Positions 1 to 7,286 of a stretch of DNA of 15,796 bases are shown here, piece by piece. Position 1 is the first letter of the stretch, and the number at the start of each line of letters is the position of its first letter. The DNA comes from an uncultured Clostridium sp. (lineage in GTDB: Bacteria; Bacillota; Clostridia; TANB77; CAG-508). Both the position numbers and the translations under genes were made by a program. The notes under the pieces were generated by a model. The model was not told the DNA's origin and made no database searches. It was given only the letters and a program-made list of their open reading frames with translations. The DNA is taken from contig USCV01000034.1 in assembly GCA_900553225.1 (NCBI GenBank), forward strand, positions 1 through 15,796, given 5' to 3'.

Positions 1-117
1 GTTGTAGCATCAAGATTAGGGCATGCTCAAATAACTACTACCTTAAACTTCTATGTACATCCAGTACAATCACATAATAAAGAAGCAGGTCAAGTGTTAG
101 AGAAAATGCTCGTATAA
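1..117 (+). CDS. Tyrosine recombinase/integrase, C-terminal fragment (cut by window edge)
   Basis: The reading frame is open from base 1 and ends at TAA 115-117, giving 38 residues. The fragment begins VVASRLGHAQITTTLNFYVH, the end of the catalytic domain of phage-type tyrosine recombinases. It shows the LGH motif (His of the R-H-R-Y set) and, ten residues on, the Tyr of the NFYVH segment, which would be the nucleophile that forms the covalent DNA-protein link. A short charged tail (KEAGQVLEKMLV) follows, as is usual. The start, DNA-binding domain and other catalytic residues lie left of the window, so whether the whole gene is intact cannot be judged. Enzymes of this class integrate and excise phages, integrative conjugative elements and islands. 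The next 500 bp contain gene debris, which fits the edge of such an element. Confidence 0.85.
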   Translation, partial: VVASRLGHAQITTTLNFYVHPVQSHNKEAGQVLEKMLV

Positions 118-217
118 AAACTCTTTTCAAAATTTCTTAAAAATTACTTTTTTTGATTTTCTAAGTTTAATATAAATTAGCAATGCTAAAATATGCTATT
201 TATTGCATAAAAATGTA

Positions 218-240
218 GGGACTGTCCCCAAATTGTCCCC
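218..240. repeat. GGGGACA direct repeat with a GTCCC palindrome
   Basis: TGTCCCC occurs at 223-229 and again at 234-240, separated by AAAT. GGGAC at 218-222 together with GTCCC at 224-228 forms a palindrome around a single T. Four-base C and G runs stand out sharply in such AT-rich DNA. Similar GGGGACA/TGTCCCC motifs occur in Clostridia near REP-associated or IS200-like elements (recalled, not searched), so this may be a mobile-element end. No transposase remains here. Confidence 0.4.
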
Positions 241-294
241 ACTTTTAAAAATTTATATTAATTTTTATTCATTAATAATTCTTTAAACTTGTTG

Positions 295-330
295 TTACTG
301 TAAGGTTTTATTATCTAAAGATTTTTCCAT
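295..330 (-). other. 11-codon reading frame with good ribosome binding site; leader peptide or truncated gene start
   Basis: GAGGTG (339-344) lies 8 nt before ATG 330-328, an ideal distance. The frame reads MEKSLDNKTLQ and then hits TAA at 297-295. Further stops follow in the same frame after QQV and RIINE, so this could be the start of a gene now broken by mutation, or a short leader peptide. It is not recognised. Confidence 0.25.
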
Positions 331-366
331 TTTAAACACACCTCAACGGGTTATGAGTAATTTATA

Positions 367-577
367 TTATCCCCATATAATAATTACAATTGTCCCTCTA
401 ATCCTAATTTCTTCTATTTTCATTCCCAAAAGTGCATTTTCTACTAATTTAACTCCTACTAGTTCTAAGCTCTTTTAAGAAGATTTCGTCCAAATTATTT
501 ATAGCTGTTGCTACACACAAATCATTGTCTACATTTTTTCCAAAACATATTTTTATTGTTTCAATATAAAGATGTAT
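367..577 (-). pseudogene. Unidentified coding remnant in two frames
   Basis: One minus-strand frame, about 577 down to 449, reads ICFGKNVDNDLCVATAINNL followed by DEIFLKEL and a stop. The neighbouring frame, about 470 down to 367, reads LVGVKLVENALLGMKIEEIR followed by IRGTIV and a stop. Both have the amphipathic, charged composition of real protein and they overlap near 450-470, so a single-base frameshift in one former gene is the simplest reading. No start codon with a ribosome binding site is convincing. The family is not recognised and both ends may be lost. Chance open frames in AT-rich DNA remain possible. Confidence 0.25.
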
Positions 578-616
578 GTGTAATTTTTATTCATAATTTT
601 CTCTAAAACCATATCA

Positions 617-1642
617 TTAAATGCTCATAATTACCATAGCACCCATAACAATCAAATTCCATATAAAATGCAATGTAATATTAGTACATAAATTATTGGT
701 TTTTGCGTAAAGTTTAGCCATACCAGCACCCATTATTGCATAAGGTATTATGTATAAGTACATAACTAAATTTTCTTCTAAAAACATACAGTGAATAGCA
801 CCAAAAATAAGAGCACTAATTACAATAAATACAGTTTCATTTTTAAATATTCTTCTTAAAAAGCCTCTAAATAATATTTCTTCAGAAATTGGTGCAATTA
901 TAATAGCAAGTATTGCTGTAATCCATAAAGGAATTTCCTTTATAAGACTTTGATTTGTAGACTCTTCCCCTATAATCAGCCTTATTATGAGTGTTATTGG
1001 TAAGTAAAACAATAATGTTATTGAAAATGCCTTAATTACTTCTTTTATATATATTCCTTTTTGTGAAATAAATTCTTTAATATCTCTTTTTAAAATGCTG
1101 AAAAATGGTATAACCGCAAATACTACACGACCTCCATAATATAATATGATTTTTAGCCATGGATTCCAGTTAGTAAACCAGTTTGATACAATAGGTGTAT
1201 AAAATACAATAAATAAGATAATAAATAAAATTGCATATATCCACTTATTTAATCCTTTTGCATCATCCAACCTTTTAAGGCTTGTTTCATCTTTATCATC
1301 TTTTCCATTTTTGTAGATTATAATTAATGTAACAAATCCAGCTACTATATTATATATACTTCCTGTGATCATTGTTATACAACTTAATAACGCTATCTTA
1401 TGTTTATTCTTTTGAACATCTTTGCACAAAACTATATTAAATATTGTTAATATTAAACATATTCCAAGCATTATAACTTGTTGAATTATAGAAATATTGC
1501 TTTGTTCCATCACCTTAGCAATTTCTTCCATGTATGGTGCTAAAAATTGCATTGCAACAATTGCAATTATGGAATATATATTTCCAATTAGTGAAATGAC
1601 ATTTAATACTCTAATTACTATTTTTTTATTATATTCTTTCAT
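617..1642 (-). CDS. CPBP family intramembrane metalloprotease (CAAX/Rce1-like)
   Basis: This 341-residue, strongly hydrophobic protein has about eight predicted membrane segments. Two lie near residues 10-35 and 52-75, others at 80-110 and 135-150, and the rest make up the C-terminal half. The three motifs of the CPBP (Abi/Rce1) family are present in order: EEILFRG (E254, E255, R259), FGAIH (F280, H284) and HFIWN (H325, N329). These form the metal-dependent active site inside the membrane. Bacterial members act in bacteriocin self-immunity, peptide maturation or unknown processing, and the substrate cannot be told here. ATG 1642 is preceded by GAGGG at a usable distance. No bacteriocin or peptide precursor gene is visible beside it. 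It lies in the same orientation as the damaged permease gene upstream, 115 bp apart. Family assignment is firm, biological role unknown. Confidence 0.88.
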   Translation of the reverse strand: MKEYNKKIVIRVLNVISLIGNIYSIIAIVAMQFLAPYMEEIAKVMEQSNISIIQQVIMLGICLILTIFNIVLCKDVQKNKHKIALLSCITMITGSIYNIVAGFVTLIIIYKNGKDDKDETSLKRLDDAKGLNKWIYAILFIILFIVFYTPIVSNWFTNWNPWLKIILYYGGRVVFAVIPFFSILKRDIKEFISQKGIYIKEVIKAFSITLLFYLPITLIIRLIIGEESTNQSLIKEIPLWITAILAIIIAPISEEILFRGFLRRIFKNETVFIVISALIFGAIHCMFLEENLVMYLYIIPYAIMGAGMAKLYAKTNNLCTNITLHFIWNLIVMGAMVIMSI

Positions 1643-1757
1643 TCTCTCTTTTCCCTCTTATTTATTATTAATATAAAATTTAATTATATAAAAGATTTCT
1701 TCTATTCTTATGAATTTCGTGTTATTATTAACTTTTAATCTTTACTAAAAACTTAAG

Positions 1758-2601
1758 TTATTCTTTAATTTTTGATTTTAATGTAAAAGTAATAAAATAA
1801 ATAATTCCTGATATTATTACAATCATTGATCCAGTTGCTATATTGTAATAATATGATAAAATCAATCCAACTACACCGTGAAAAAATTGAGAAAACTATT
1901 GCTAAAAGATGATAACTTCTCATATTTTTTGCAATATTTCTACTAGATGCTGCAGGAAGTATTAATAATGAATTAATTAATAAAATTCCTATCCATCGTA
2001 TTGATATCATAACAATAACTGCAATTAGTATTACAAAAATATTATCTATTAATTGAACATTTATTCCTTTACTTTTGGCTAATGTTTCGTTAATACTAAC
2101 ACAATTTAGTTTGTTAAAAAATTTTCTCCAAAATATCGCTATTATTATAAATGCTATTAATAAATATATAATTTCATTTATTGTAATACTTAAAATATCT
2201 CCTACTAAATAGCTTGAATATTTAGTAATATTCCCACTTTGAGATAAAAGTACAAGCCCAAGTGCAATTGCAATTGATGAAAACACGCTAATAATTGTAT
2301 CTGCTCCATATGTTGTTTTATGTTTTACCATATTTAACAATATAGCAAATATTACAGCAAATATTATCATTGAAAGATTAACGTTAGCTATTCCAAATAA
2401 CATCCCAATTGCAATTCCAGTTAATGCTGAATGTCCTAGTGCATCTGAAAAAAAGGCCATTTTATTGTTAACAATCATTGTTCCTAACATTGCAAAAATT
2501 GGTGATATTAATAATATTGCAATAAGTGCATTTTTCATAAAAGCATATGATATAAAATCAAATGGTATTATTGTTTCTAGTATATTATAAATTACTTCCA
2601 T
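1758..2601 (-). pseudogene. Zinc/manganese-type ABC transporter permease (ABC-3 family), frameshifted near the C-terminus
   Basis: This is the inner-membrane channel subunit of an ABC importer for divalent metals (ZnuB/MntB type). ATG 2601 has AAAGG about 8 nt upstream. The protein is almost wholly hydrophobic and carries the family signature FFSDALGHSALTGIAIG at residues 50-66. After residue S241 the frame as read runs off into an unlikely tail (RCSWIDFIILLQYSNWINDC) and stops at 1765. The adjacent frame continues GVVGLILSYYYNIATGSMIV and on to KSKIKE, the expected last two membrane segments, stopping at 1760-1758. One extra base near 1878-1886, where a run of six A lies, accounts for this. 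The repaired protein would be 280 residues, normal for the family. The ATPase and metal-binding partners are not beside it. It may be a real mutation or a sequence error in the homopolymer. Confidence 0.85.
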
Positions 2602-2687
2602 ATTTTCTGCCTTTCTATAAGTACATATTTTTTCTTATTAATTCTATTTTATTATTATATCAAACAAAATATCTTTTCACAACTAAT

Positions 2688-3645
2688 TTATAACAAATTC
2701 TGCTTTAAAACCCTATACCAATTTTCACCCATTATTTTGCTTATATCTTCTCTTGCAAATCCTTCTGCATATAGTCCTTCTTTTAGATTACCTATATCTT
2801 TTATACCATTCAAGTCTTTTGGCATTTTTTCCTCTCTTACTCCATCAAAATCACTTCCTAAACTTACATAATCAATTCCTACTAGATCTACTATATATTT
2901 TATATGTTTTATAACATCTCTTACATCTGCTTTCTTATTCAAATTAAGAAATCCAGATGAAAAACATATTCCAATAACTCCGCCTGTCTTGGCTATTTGC
3001 TTTATTTGTTCATCTTTTAGATTTCTACTATGATTACAAATTGAATATACACAAGAATGTGTCGCAACAATTGGTCTTTGTGAGACTTTTGCTGTGTCCC
3101 AAAATGTTTTTTCTGAAAGATGTGATACATCTATAATAATGCCCTTTTTATTAAGTTCTAATATATACTTTTTTCCTAAACTTGTAAGTCCGGGTGTCAT
3201 TTTGGGTATGAGCCCCACATCCAAGTTCATTATCTTCATTCCATGTAATTGACATCACCTTTATTCCTTCTTCAGCATAAAAATCTATATTCTCAATTTT
3301 TCCACATATTGCACTCCCGTTTTCTACAGTAAGTATTACTCCTATTTTATTTTCATTGCCTAAAAATGTCTCAATATCACTTTTAGATTTTATCTGCATA
3401 ATCTGATTAAATTTTTCTTTTTCTTCTTTAAATTTATTTATCATCTCTTTTGCCCTTTTTAGAGCCCCATCTTTGTTATTACAATATTTTGGATCAATAT
3501 AAATTGCCATCATTTGTATTATCTTTTCATAATTTATATCTTTTACATCTGTTATATTAAATTTTAGTTTTCTATCTTCTATAGATAATTTCTCATCTAC
3601 TGCTCTTTCTAAAGTATCACAATGACCATCAATAAAAATTTTCAT
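2688..3645 (-). pseudogene. Membrane dipeptidase, peptidase M19 family, with internal frameshift
   Basis: Two overlapping minus-strand frames make up one zinc dipeptidase, which cleaves dipeptides including D-amino acid forms. The N-terminal frame begins MKIFIDGHCDTL (ATG 3645, AAAGG 12 nt upstream) with zinc ligands H8 and D10 and bridging E108 in LTVENG. It runs to NELGCGAH near residue 146. The second frame carries GLTSLGKKYILELNKKG, DVSH (H175), ATHS (H196) and GSDFDG, ending at 2688. They join if one base is removed from the GGG run at 3192-3194. The coordinates then give 318 residues, right for the family, with all metal ligands present. The first frame otherwise stops about 16 residues after the break, so as sequenced the enzyme would be truncated. 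Upstream ATG codons at 3657 and beyond fit the ribosome binding site less well. Either a recent mutation or a sequencing error. Confidence 0.88.
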
Positions 3646-3680
3646 TTTTAATTTCATTCCTTTCTTACTCTTGGAGCAAA

Positions 3681-3726
3681 GAGGCATATATAGTTATTAA
3701 AAATTATATTTTTAAATTAATGCCTC
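3681..3726. repeat. Imperfect inverted repeat upstream of the dipeptidase gene
   Basis: GAGGCAT (3681-3687) and ATGCCTC (3720-3726) face each other across an AT-rich 32-bp centre that itself contains partly complementary ATTAAAAAT and ATTTTTAA tracts. It lies in the 5' region of the dipeptidase gene on the minus strand. It could be an operator or leader hairpin, but inverted AT tracts arise easily at this base composition. Confidence 0.3.
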
Positions 3727-3771
3727 ATATTTTTATTACTAATCTTTATTCATATTATAATTAAAAATAAC

Positions 3772-3808
3772 AAAAAAATTCGAATTAGATTTAATTTCTA
3801 ATTCGAAT
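3772..3808 (-). terminator. Rho-independent terminator of the infC-rpmI-rplT operon
   Basis: A perfect 12-bp stem pairs 3778-3789 with 3797-3808 around a 7-nt loop. On the minus strand it is followed by seven T (3778-3772). It starts 13 bp after the rplT stop codon and closes the operon before the dipeptidase gene. Confidence 0.9.
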
Positions 3809-3821
3809 CTTATTTTTGGTT

Positions 3822-4172
3822 TTATGCATTTTTTGCTATTTCTGCAACTTTTGCAAATGCTTCCGCATCTGTTACAGCCATTTCAGCAAGCATTTTTCTA
3901 TTTACAACTACATTTGCTTTTTTTAAGCCAGCAATTAGTTTACTATATGTTAATCCATTTTGTCTAGCTGCTGCATTAATTCTTGCAATCCATAGTTTTC
4001 TAAAATTACTCTTTTTATCTTTTCTTCCAGCATAAGCATATGCTCCAGATTTCATAACAGCTTGTTTTGCCATTCTAAATCTGTAGTGCTTTGCACCATA
4101 ATATCCTTTTGCTCTTTTAAATATTTTTTTATGTTTTTTACGAGTAATAACTGCTGTTTTAACTCTTGCCAT
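3822..4172 (-). CDS. rplT: 50S ribosomal protein L20
   Basis: This 116-residue basic protein binds 23S rRNA early in assembly of the large subunit. It starts MARVKTAVITRKKHKKIFKR, the near-invariant L20 N-terminus. It carries AKGYYGAKHYRFRMAKQAV and, at residues 61-70, RKLWIARINAAAR, then NRKMLAEMA near residues 92-100. The length matches the usual 116-119. ATG 4172 is preceded by TAGGAG. It is the last gene of infC-rpmI-rplT, 36 bp after rpmI, with the operon terminator 13 bp downstream. In Bacillus subtilis L20 also represses its own operon by binding the infC leader, and the leader here has the features needed for that. Confidence 0.98.
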   Translation of the reverse strand: MARVKTAVITRKKHKKIFKRAKGYYGAKHYRFRMAKQAVMKSGAYAYAGRKDKKSNFRKLWIARINAAARQNGLTYSKLIAGLKKANVVVNRKMLAEMAVTDAEAFAKVAEIAKNA

Positions 4173-4208
4173 TTCTTATTCACTCCTATCTTTCTATTAT
4201 TATACTTT

Positions 4209-4412
4209 TTAGTTACCATATGGTAATAATTTCTTAATTCCTGCTTCGCATGTCTTATCAGCATAAGCATCTTGAACTTTTCCTCTAGCTTTTGCTCTAG
4301 GTGTTTTATTTGCTAAAAGGTGTCTTCTATTACTTTTTGTTCTTTTCACCTTTCCAGTTGCAGTATAAGAATATCTTTTTTTAGCTGCTTTATTTGTTTT
4401 TAATTTTGGCAT
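4209..4412 (-). CDS. rpmI: 50S ribosomal protein L35
   Basis: This small, highly basic 67-residue protein of the large ribosomal subunit begins MPKLKTNKAAKKRYSYTATG. It continues with KVKRTKSNRRHLLANKTPRA, the L35 core, and ends LLPYGN, near the family's usual C-terminus. The usual length is about 65. ATG 4412 follows GAGGAG by about 11 nt. It lies between infC and rplT in the order found across Firmicutes, and is expected to be co-transcribed with them from the promoter upstream of infC. Nothing unusual was seen. Confidence 0.97.
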   Translation of the reverse strand: MPKLKTNKAAKKRYSYTATGKVKRTKSNRRHLLANKTPRAKARGKVQDAYADKTCEAGIKKLLPYGN

Positions 4413-4515
4413 AATACTTCAAACTCCTCTCCATTTGTATTAATTAAATTTGGGTAATTTTAGTCAAAGTTCTTTTTTTCTTTGAACTATTTATACTAAA
4501 TTAACAAAAAATATT

Positions 4516-5025
4516 TTAAGCTTTTTTTGCTAATATAATAAACATATTTTTTCCTTCAAGTACTGGTTTCTTTTCTGCTGATGAAATATCAGATAAAGCT
4601 TCTATAAATCGATTTAAAGTTTCTTCTCCTAATTTTACATAGTTTAGCTCTCTACCTCTAAATCTAACTGTTATCTTTACTTTATTTCCATCTTCTATAA
4701 ATTTTCTAGCATTTTTGGCTTTAAATTCAAAATCGTGTTGTTCAATATTTGGTGTAATTCTAATTTCCTTTACTTCCATTGTTTTTTGCTTTTTTCTAGC
4801 TTCTTTTTCTTTTTTAGCTTGCTCGAATTTGTACTTTCCATAGTTCATAATTTTACAAACTGGTGGCTGCGCATTTGGCGCTACTAAAACTAAATCTAAT
4901 TTTTTTTCATAAGCAATGTCTAAAGCTTCTTGAATTGAAACTGCTCCTTTTTTGTTTCCTTCTTCATCAATAAGTTGAACTTCTTTAGCTCTAATTTGTT
5001 CGTTAATAGGTAATTCTTGTTTTAT
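4516..5025 (-). CDS. infC: Translation initiation factor IF-3, apparently with an AUA start codon
   Basis: IF-3 keeps ribosomal subunits apart and checks start codon and initiator tRNA on the 30S subunit. The protein has the N-domain (PINEQIRAKEVQLIDEEGNK), a lysine-rich linker (QAKKEKEARKKQKTMEVKEI) and the C-domain with RFRGRELNYVKLGEE. It is 169 residues from the start chosen here. That start is ATA at 5025-5023. GGAGG (5038-5034) lies exactly 8 nt before it. The TTG at 5040 and GTG at 5034 overlap the ribosome binding site and cannot serve, and no ATG lies near. Rare start codons (AUU and others) are known for infC in several bacteria and let IF-3 limit its own synthesis. The leader adds transcriptional control. 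rpmI and rplT follow in the same operon. Confidence 0.95.
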   Translation of the reverse strand: MKQELPINEQIRAKEVQLIDEEGNKKGAVSIQEALDIAYEKKLDLVLVAPNAQPPVCKIMNYGKYKFEQAKKEKEARKKQKTMEVKEIRITPNIEQHDFEFKAKNARKFIEDGNKVKITVRFRGRELNYVKLGEETLNRFIEALSDISSAEKKPVLEGKNMFIILAKKA

Positions 5026-5038
5026 ATAAAACACCTCC

Positions 5039-5200
5039 AAATAAATTTAAAAAAAGATTGACTTTTTAGCCAATCACCTCACCACATAATAAATATTTTC
5101 CAATATAAAATACTAATATATAAGCATTTTTACATATATTTATTAACCTTTTTCCATAAGATAAGGTGAGAAGTGGTATTAGCTTCTTCTTTTTCACTTC
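5039..5200 (-). promoter_or_regulatory. infC operon leader, L20-autoregulation type
   Basis: About 160 nt of transcribed leader precede infC. Minus-strand CTCACC (5170-5165) is perfectly complementary to GGTGAG (5083-5078), which directly abuts the terminator hairpin at 5075-5056. The stretch around 5165-5173 (CTTCTCACC) can instead pair with the GTGA and GAAG tracts at the very 5' end of the transcript. Long-range pairing next to a terminator is the design of the L20 leader of Bacillus infC operons, where L20 binding favours termination. Assignment as an L20 leader is from gene context and this architecture; no covariance search was made. Confidence 0.75.
5056..5075 (-). terminator. Attenuator-type terminator just upstream of infC
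   Basis: On the minus strand GATTGGC (5075-5069) pairs with GTCAATC (5062-5056) across a 6-nt loop, followed by seven T (5055-5049). It ends only about 11 nt before the infC ribosome binding site, so it is a conditional terminator inside the leader and not the end of another gene. Confidence 0.85.
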
Positions 5201-5203
5201 ATT

Positions 5204-5232
5204 ATCTTACTATATTTCGTAAATTTTGTCAA
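5204..5232 (-). promoter_or_regulatory. Sigma-A promoter of infC-rpmI-rplT
   Basis: On the minus strand TTGACA (5232-5227) is followed after exactly 17 nt by TAAGAT (5209-5204). The predicted transcript starts near 5197. Confidence 0.85.
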
Positions 5233-5359
5233 GCAATTTTTAGAATTTTTCTGGTCCTTCTTTTTAATCAAAATTTCAATTGCAAATATAACAACTTTTT
5301 TATTAATGCTGTTGTTTCATTTTAAATTTTTTACTTTTAAAACATTATAGATTGAAAAT

Positions 5360-5384
5360 AGAGCAGTTTTTTAATAACTGCTCT
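5360..5384 (-). terminator. Terminator of the VWA gene
   Basis: A perfect 9-bp stem (AGAGCAGTT 5360-5368 with AACTGCTCT 5376-5384) encloses a 7-nt loop. On the minus strand it is followed by ATTTTC, a modest T-tract. It lies 34 bp after the stop codon of the VWA gene. Confidence 0.7.
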
Positions 5385-5417
5385 ACAAATAAGAATCAAT
5401 TGTGTTAACCCACAGCT

Positions 5418-7232
5418 CTAATAATTAATTAGAATCTGTAGTAAATCAATTTCTTGTTTTAACGTATCATCTTTGACTTCATTTTTCTCGTTTTCTAAAT
5501 ATTTCTTTACTTTCTCAAAAATATTTTTATATTCACCACTAACACTAAGTTTTGTAGATGTTCTTTCATTTTCCCCTAAAATATTTTTTATATCTTCTTT
5601 AGTGTATCCTGAACATTCAATTATTCCTTTTTCATTATTTATATAAAATCTTTCACTATTATTGCTTCTCTCATATAAAATCCAATCTTTTAAGCAATTT
5701 GCATATCTAACTAATGCAATACTCTTTCTAATTCCGCTATTTGCATAGAATTCATTATCATTTTCAAATTCTATCTGTTCTGAATTTGAATATTTCTTTC
5801 CATTCCTATCAGTATAAGAAACATTTAAATTTATTTTATTATCATTATTTACATTATCTTTTTTCTTTAATTTTAATAAAACTACTCCACCTTTTGTTCC
5901 AGTTTCTTCATTCGTACTTGATGGGAATAATGTATTTACTTTTATAATATTTCCTGAAGATTTATCTTTTGAATCTGTTCCATAAATTCCTTCTATTTCG
6001 TAATTATTAGATGACAAATTCAAATTTAAATCGAATACTAATGGCGTAATCATATAATCAAAATCTTCACTTAATATTTTTTGGAACTTCTCTTTATTAT
6101 TTATTGAATAATAATTTGCACCTTTTACATTTGAAATTTCTTCTATTAATTCTGTATTAAAATCTACTCCAATGCCTATAAAACTTGTATATATTTTATT
6201 TTGAGCATTTTCTTTTACATAACTTAATAATCCCTTTTTCGATGTTGTTCCCATATTTGGCATTGCGTCTGTAATTACAATTATTCTATTATCATATTCA
6301 TCATCATTTAATAGTTCTTTAGTAAATAATTCTGTCGCTTTAGTATAACCCGCTTCAAAGTTTGTTCCACCTCTTGCTTCTATTTCCAAAATATGCTCTT
6401 TTATTTTATCCATATTTGTTTCTTCAGTTAAATTTATTGGCTTTGCTAAATATGCTTTATCATCAAATAATACCATTCCAAATCTATCATCGCCATTTAA
6501 TTTATCTATCATTAGATTAATAGACTCATTTGCAAGTTTCATTTTGCTTTTATCTTCTTTAATTTCTAAAAATTCTCTTGCTTTAGAAAAAAGTCCATTT
6601 TTTGCATCATAATAATAATCATTTAAATTAGAAGACATTGAACCTGATATATCTAAAAGAACTACTATATTTTGTTTTTTTCGTTTAAAATCACTTTGTT
6701 TTATGTTAGAATTTAATCCAACTGTCATATAATATTCTTTTTTTGAAGATATTGGGTCATTTGATACCGCCATAGAGTATGATGGTGAAAAAAGCTCGGA
6801 ACTCTCTTTTACCTTTCCAGTATCAAAATAATAATCATAAAATAGTCCATTATAAGTAATATCGGTAGAAATAGGAAGATATCCACTATTTATATTTTCT
6901 CTGAAATTTTGTATGTTTTTTGAACCACCAACTGAATAACCTATTTTGCTTTCTACTGAAGAACTTTCTGTTACTGATTGTATACTGCTATCCGCAGATA
7001 GCCCTTTTGATATATTTTTAGAGAAAAAGTTTTTACTGCCTGTTGTATCAGTATTATCATTTTTACCATTATATTTCCAATCATCTATTTTAGCTTTTTC
7101 TCCACCATTAATATTACCATTTGTATTATCGTTTTTTCTTAAATAATAAAATGTTACCCCTGCCGTACCAATAAAAACTAACACTAGTATAGTAATTATA
7201 ATGGTTATAACAATTTTAGATTTATTATTCAT
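5418..7232 (-). CDS. Membrane-anchored von Willebrand factor A domain protein
   Basis: Start ATG 7232 lies 9 nt after AGGAGG; the in-frame TTG at 7238 is too close. The product has 604 residues (numbering below includes two extra residues from that TTG). Residues 8-32 form one membrane segment. A Ser/Asn-rich linker to about 105 follows, then RENINSGYLPISTDITYNGL, a region recalling the part preceding the VWA domain in YfbK-like proteins. The VWA domain spans about 188-395, with a complete metal-ion-dependent adhesion site: D196, S198, S200 in DISGSMS, T292 in GGTN, D324 in ITDAMPN. A beta-rich domain (about 400-500) and a helical C-terminus follow. Expected topology: short N-terminus inside, the rest outside. 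Such domains bind protein ligands through a metal ion. The ligand is unknown and no usual partner (AAA+ ATPase, sortase signal) is seen. It is monocistronic with its own promoter. Confidence 0.88.
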   Translation of the reverse strand: MNNKSKIVITIIITILVLVFIGTAGVTFYYLRKNDNTNGNINGGEKAKIDDWKYNGKNDNTDTTGSKNFFSKNISKGLSADSSIQSVTESSSVESKIGYSVGGSKNIQNFRENINSGYLPISTDITYNGLFYDYYFDTGKVKESSELFSPSYSMAVSNDPISSKKEYYMTVGLNSNIKQSDFKRKKQNIVVLLDISGSMSSNLNDYYYDAKNGLFSKAREFLEIKEDKSKMKLANESINLMIDKLNGDDRFGMVLFDDKAYLAKPINLTEETNMDKIKEHILEIEARGGTNFEAGYTKATELFTKELLNDDEYDNRIIVITDAMPNMGTTSKKGLLSYVKENAQNKIYTSFIGIGVDFNTELIEEISNVKGANYYSINNKEKFQKILSEDFDYMITPLVFDLNLNLSSNNYEIEGIYGTDSKDKSSGNIIKVNTLFPSSTNEETGTKGGVVLLKLKKKDNVNNDNKINLNVSYTDRNGKKYSNSEQIEFENDNEFYANSGIRKSIALVRYANCLKDWILYERSNNSERFYINNEKGIIECSGYTKEDIKNILGENERTSTKLSVSGEYKNIFEKVKKYLENEKNEVKDDTLKQEIDLLQILINY

Positions 7233-7286
7233 ATACAAGCCCCTCCTTAAATATTATAATCTTTTTCATGAAGTTTTTATATTATA

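Larger units (their letters stand above)
118..616. other. 500-bp gap with decayed coding remnants
   Basis: No intact gene lies between the recombinase end and the CPBP protease. The stretch holds a GGGGACA repeat (218-240), an 11-codon reading frame with a well-placed ribosome binding site (295-330, minus) and a two-frame coding-like remnant (367-577, minus). No clear terminator follows the recombinase stop. No tRNA is seen that could act as an attachment site. The mix looks like a scar of deletion or element decay, but the original genes are not recognisable. Confidence 0.5.

Noticed and set aside
118..616. tRNA gene or clear attachment site next to the recombinase
   Set aside because: No cloverleaf or matching direct repeat was found within the window.
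617..3687. Bacteriocin or immunity cluster around the CPBP protease
   Set aside because: No small precursor peptide with a leader and no export ATPase was seen; the neighbours are a metal permease and a dipeptidase.
4052..4270. 72-codon minus-strand frame overlapping rplT and rpmI
   Set aside because: Composition is that of an out-of-frame shadow; rplT and rpmI cover the DNA with unmistakable proteins.
5026..5040. infC starting at TTG 5040 (or GTG 5034)
   Set aside because: Both codons overlap the GGAGGTG ribosome binding site itself; ATA 5025 has the right spacing.
5741..7146. Plus-strand frames inside the VWA gene
   Set aside because: Antisense shadows with implausible hydrophobic low-complexity products.
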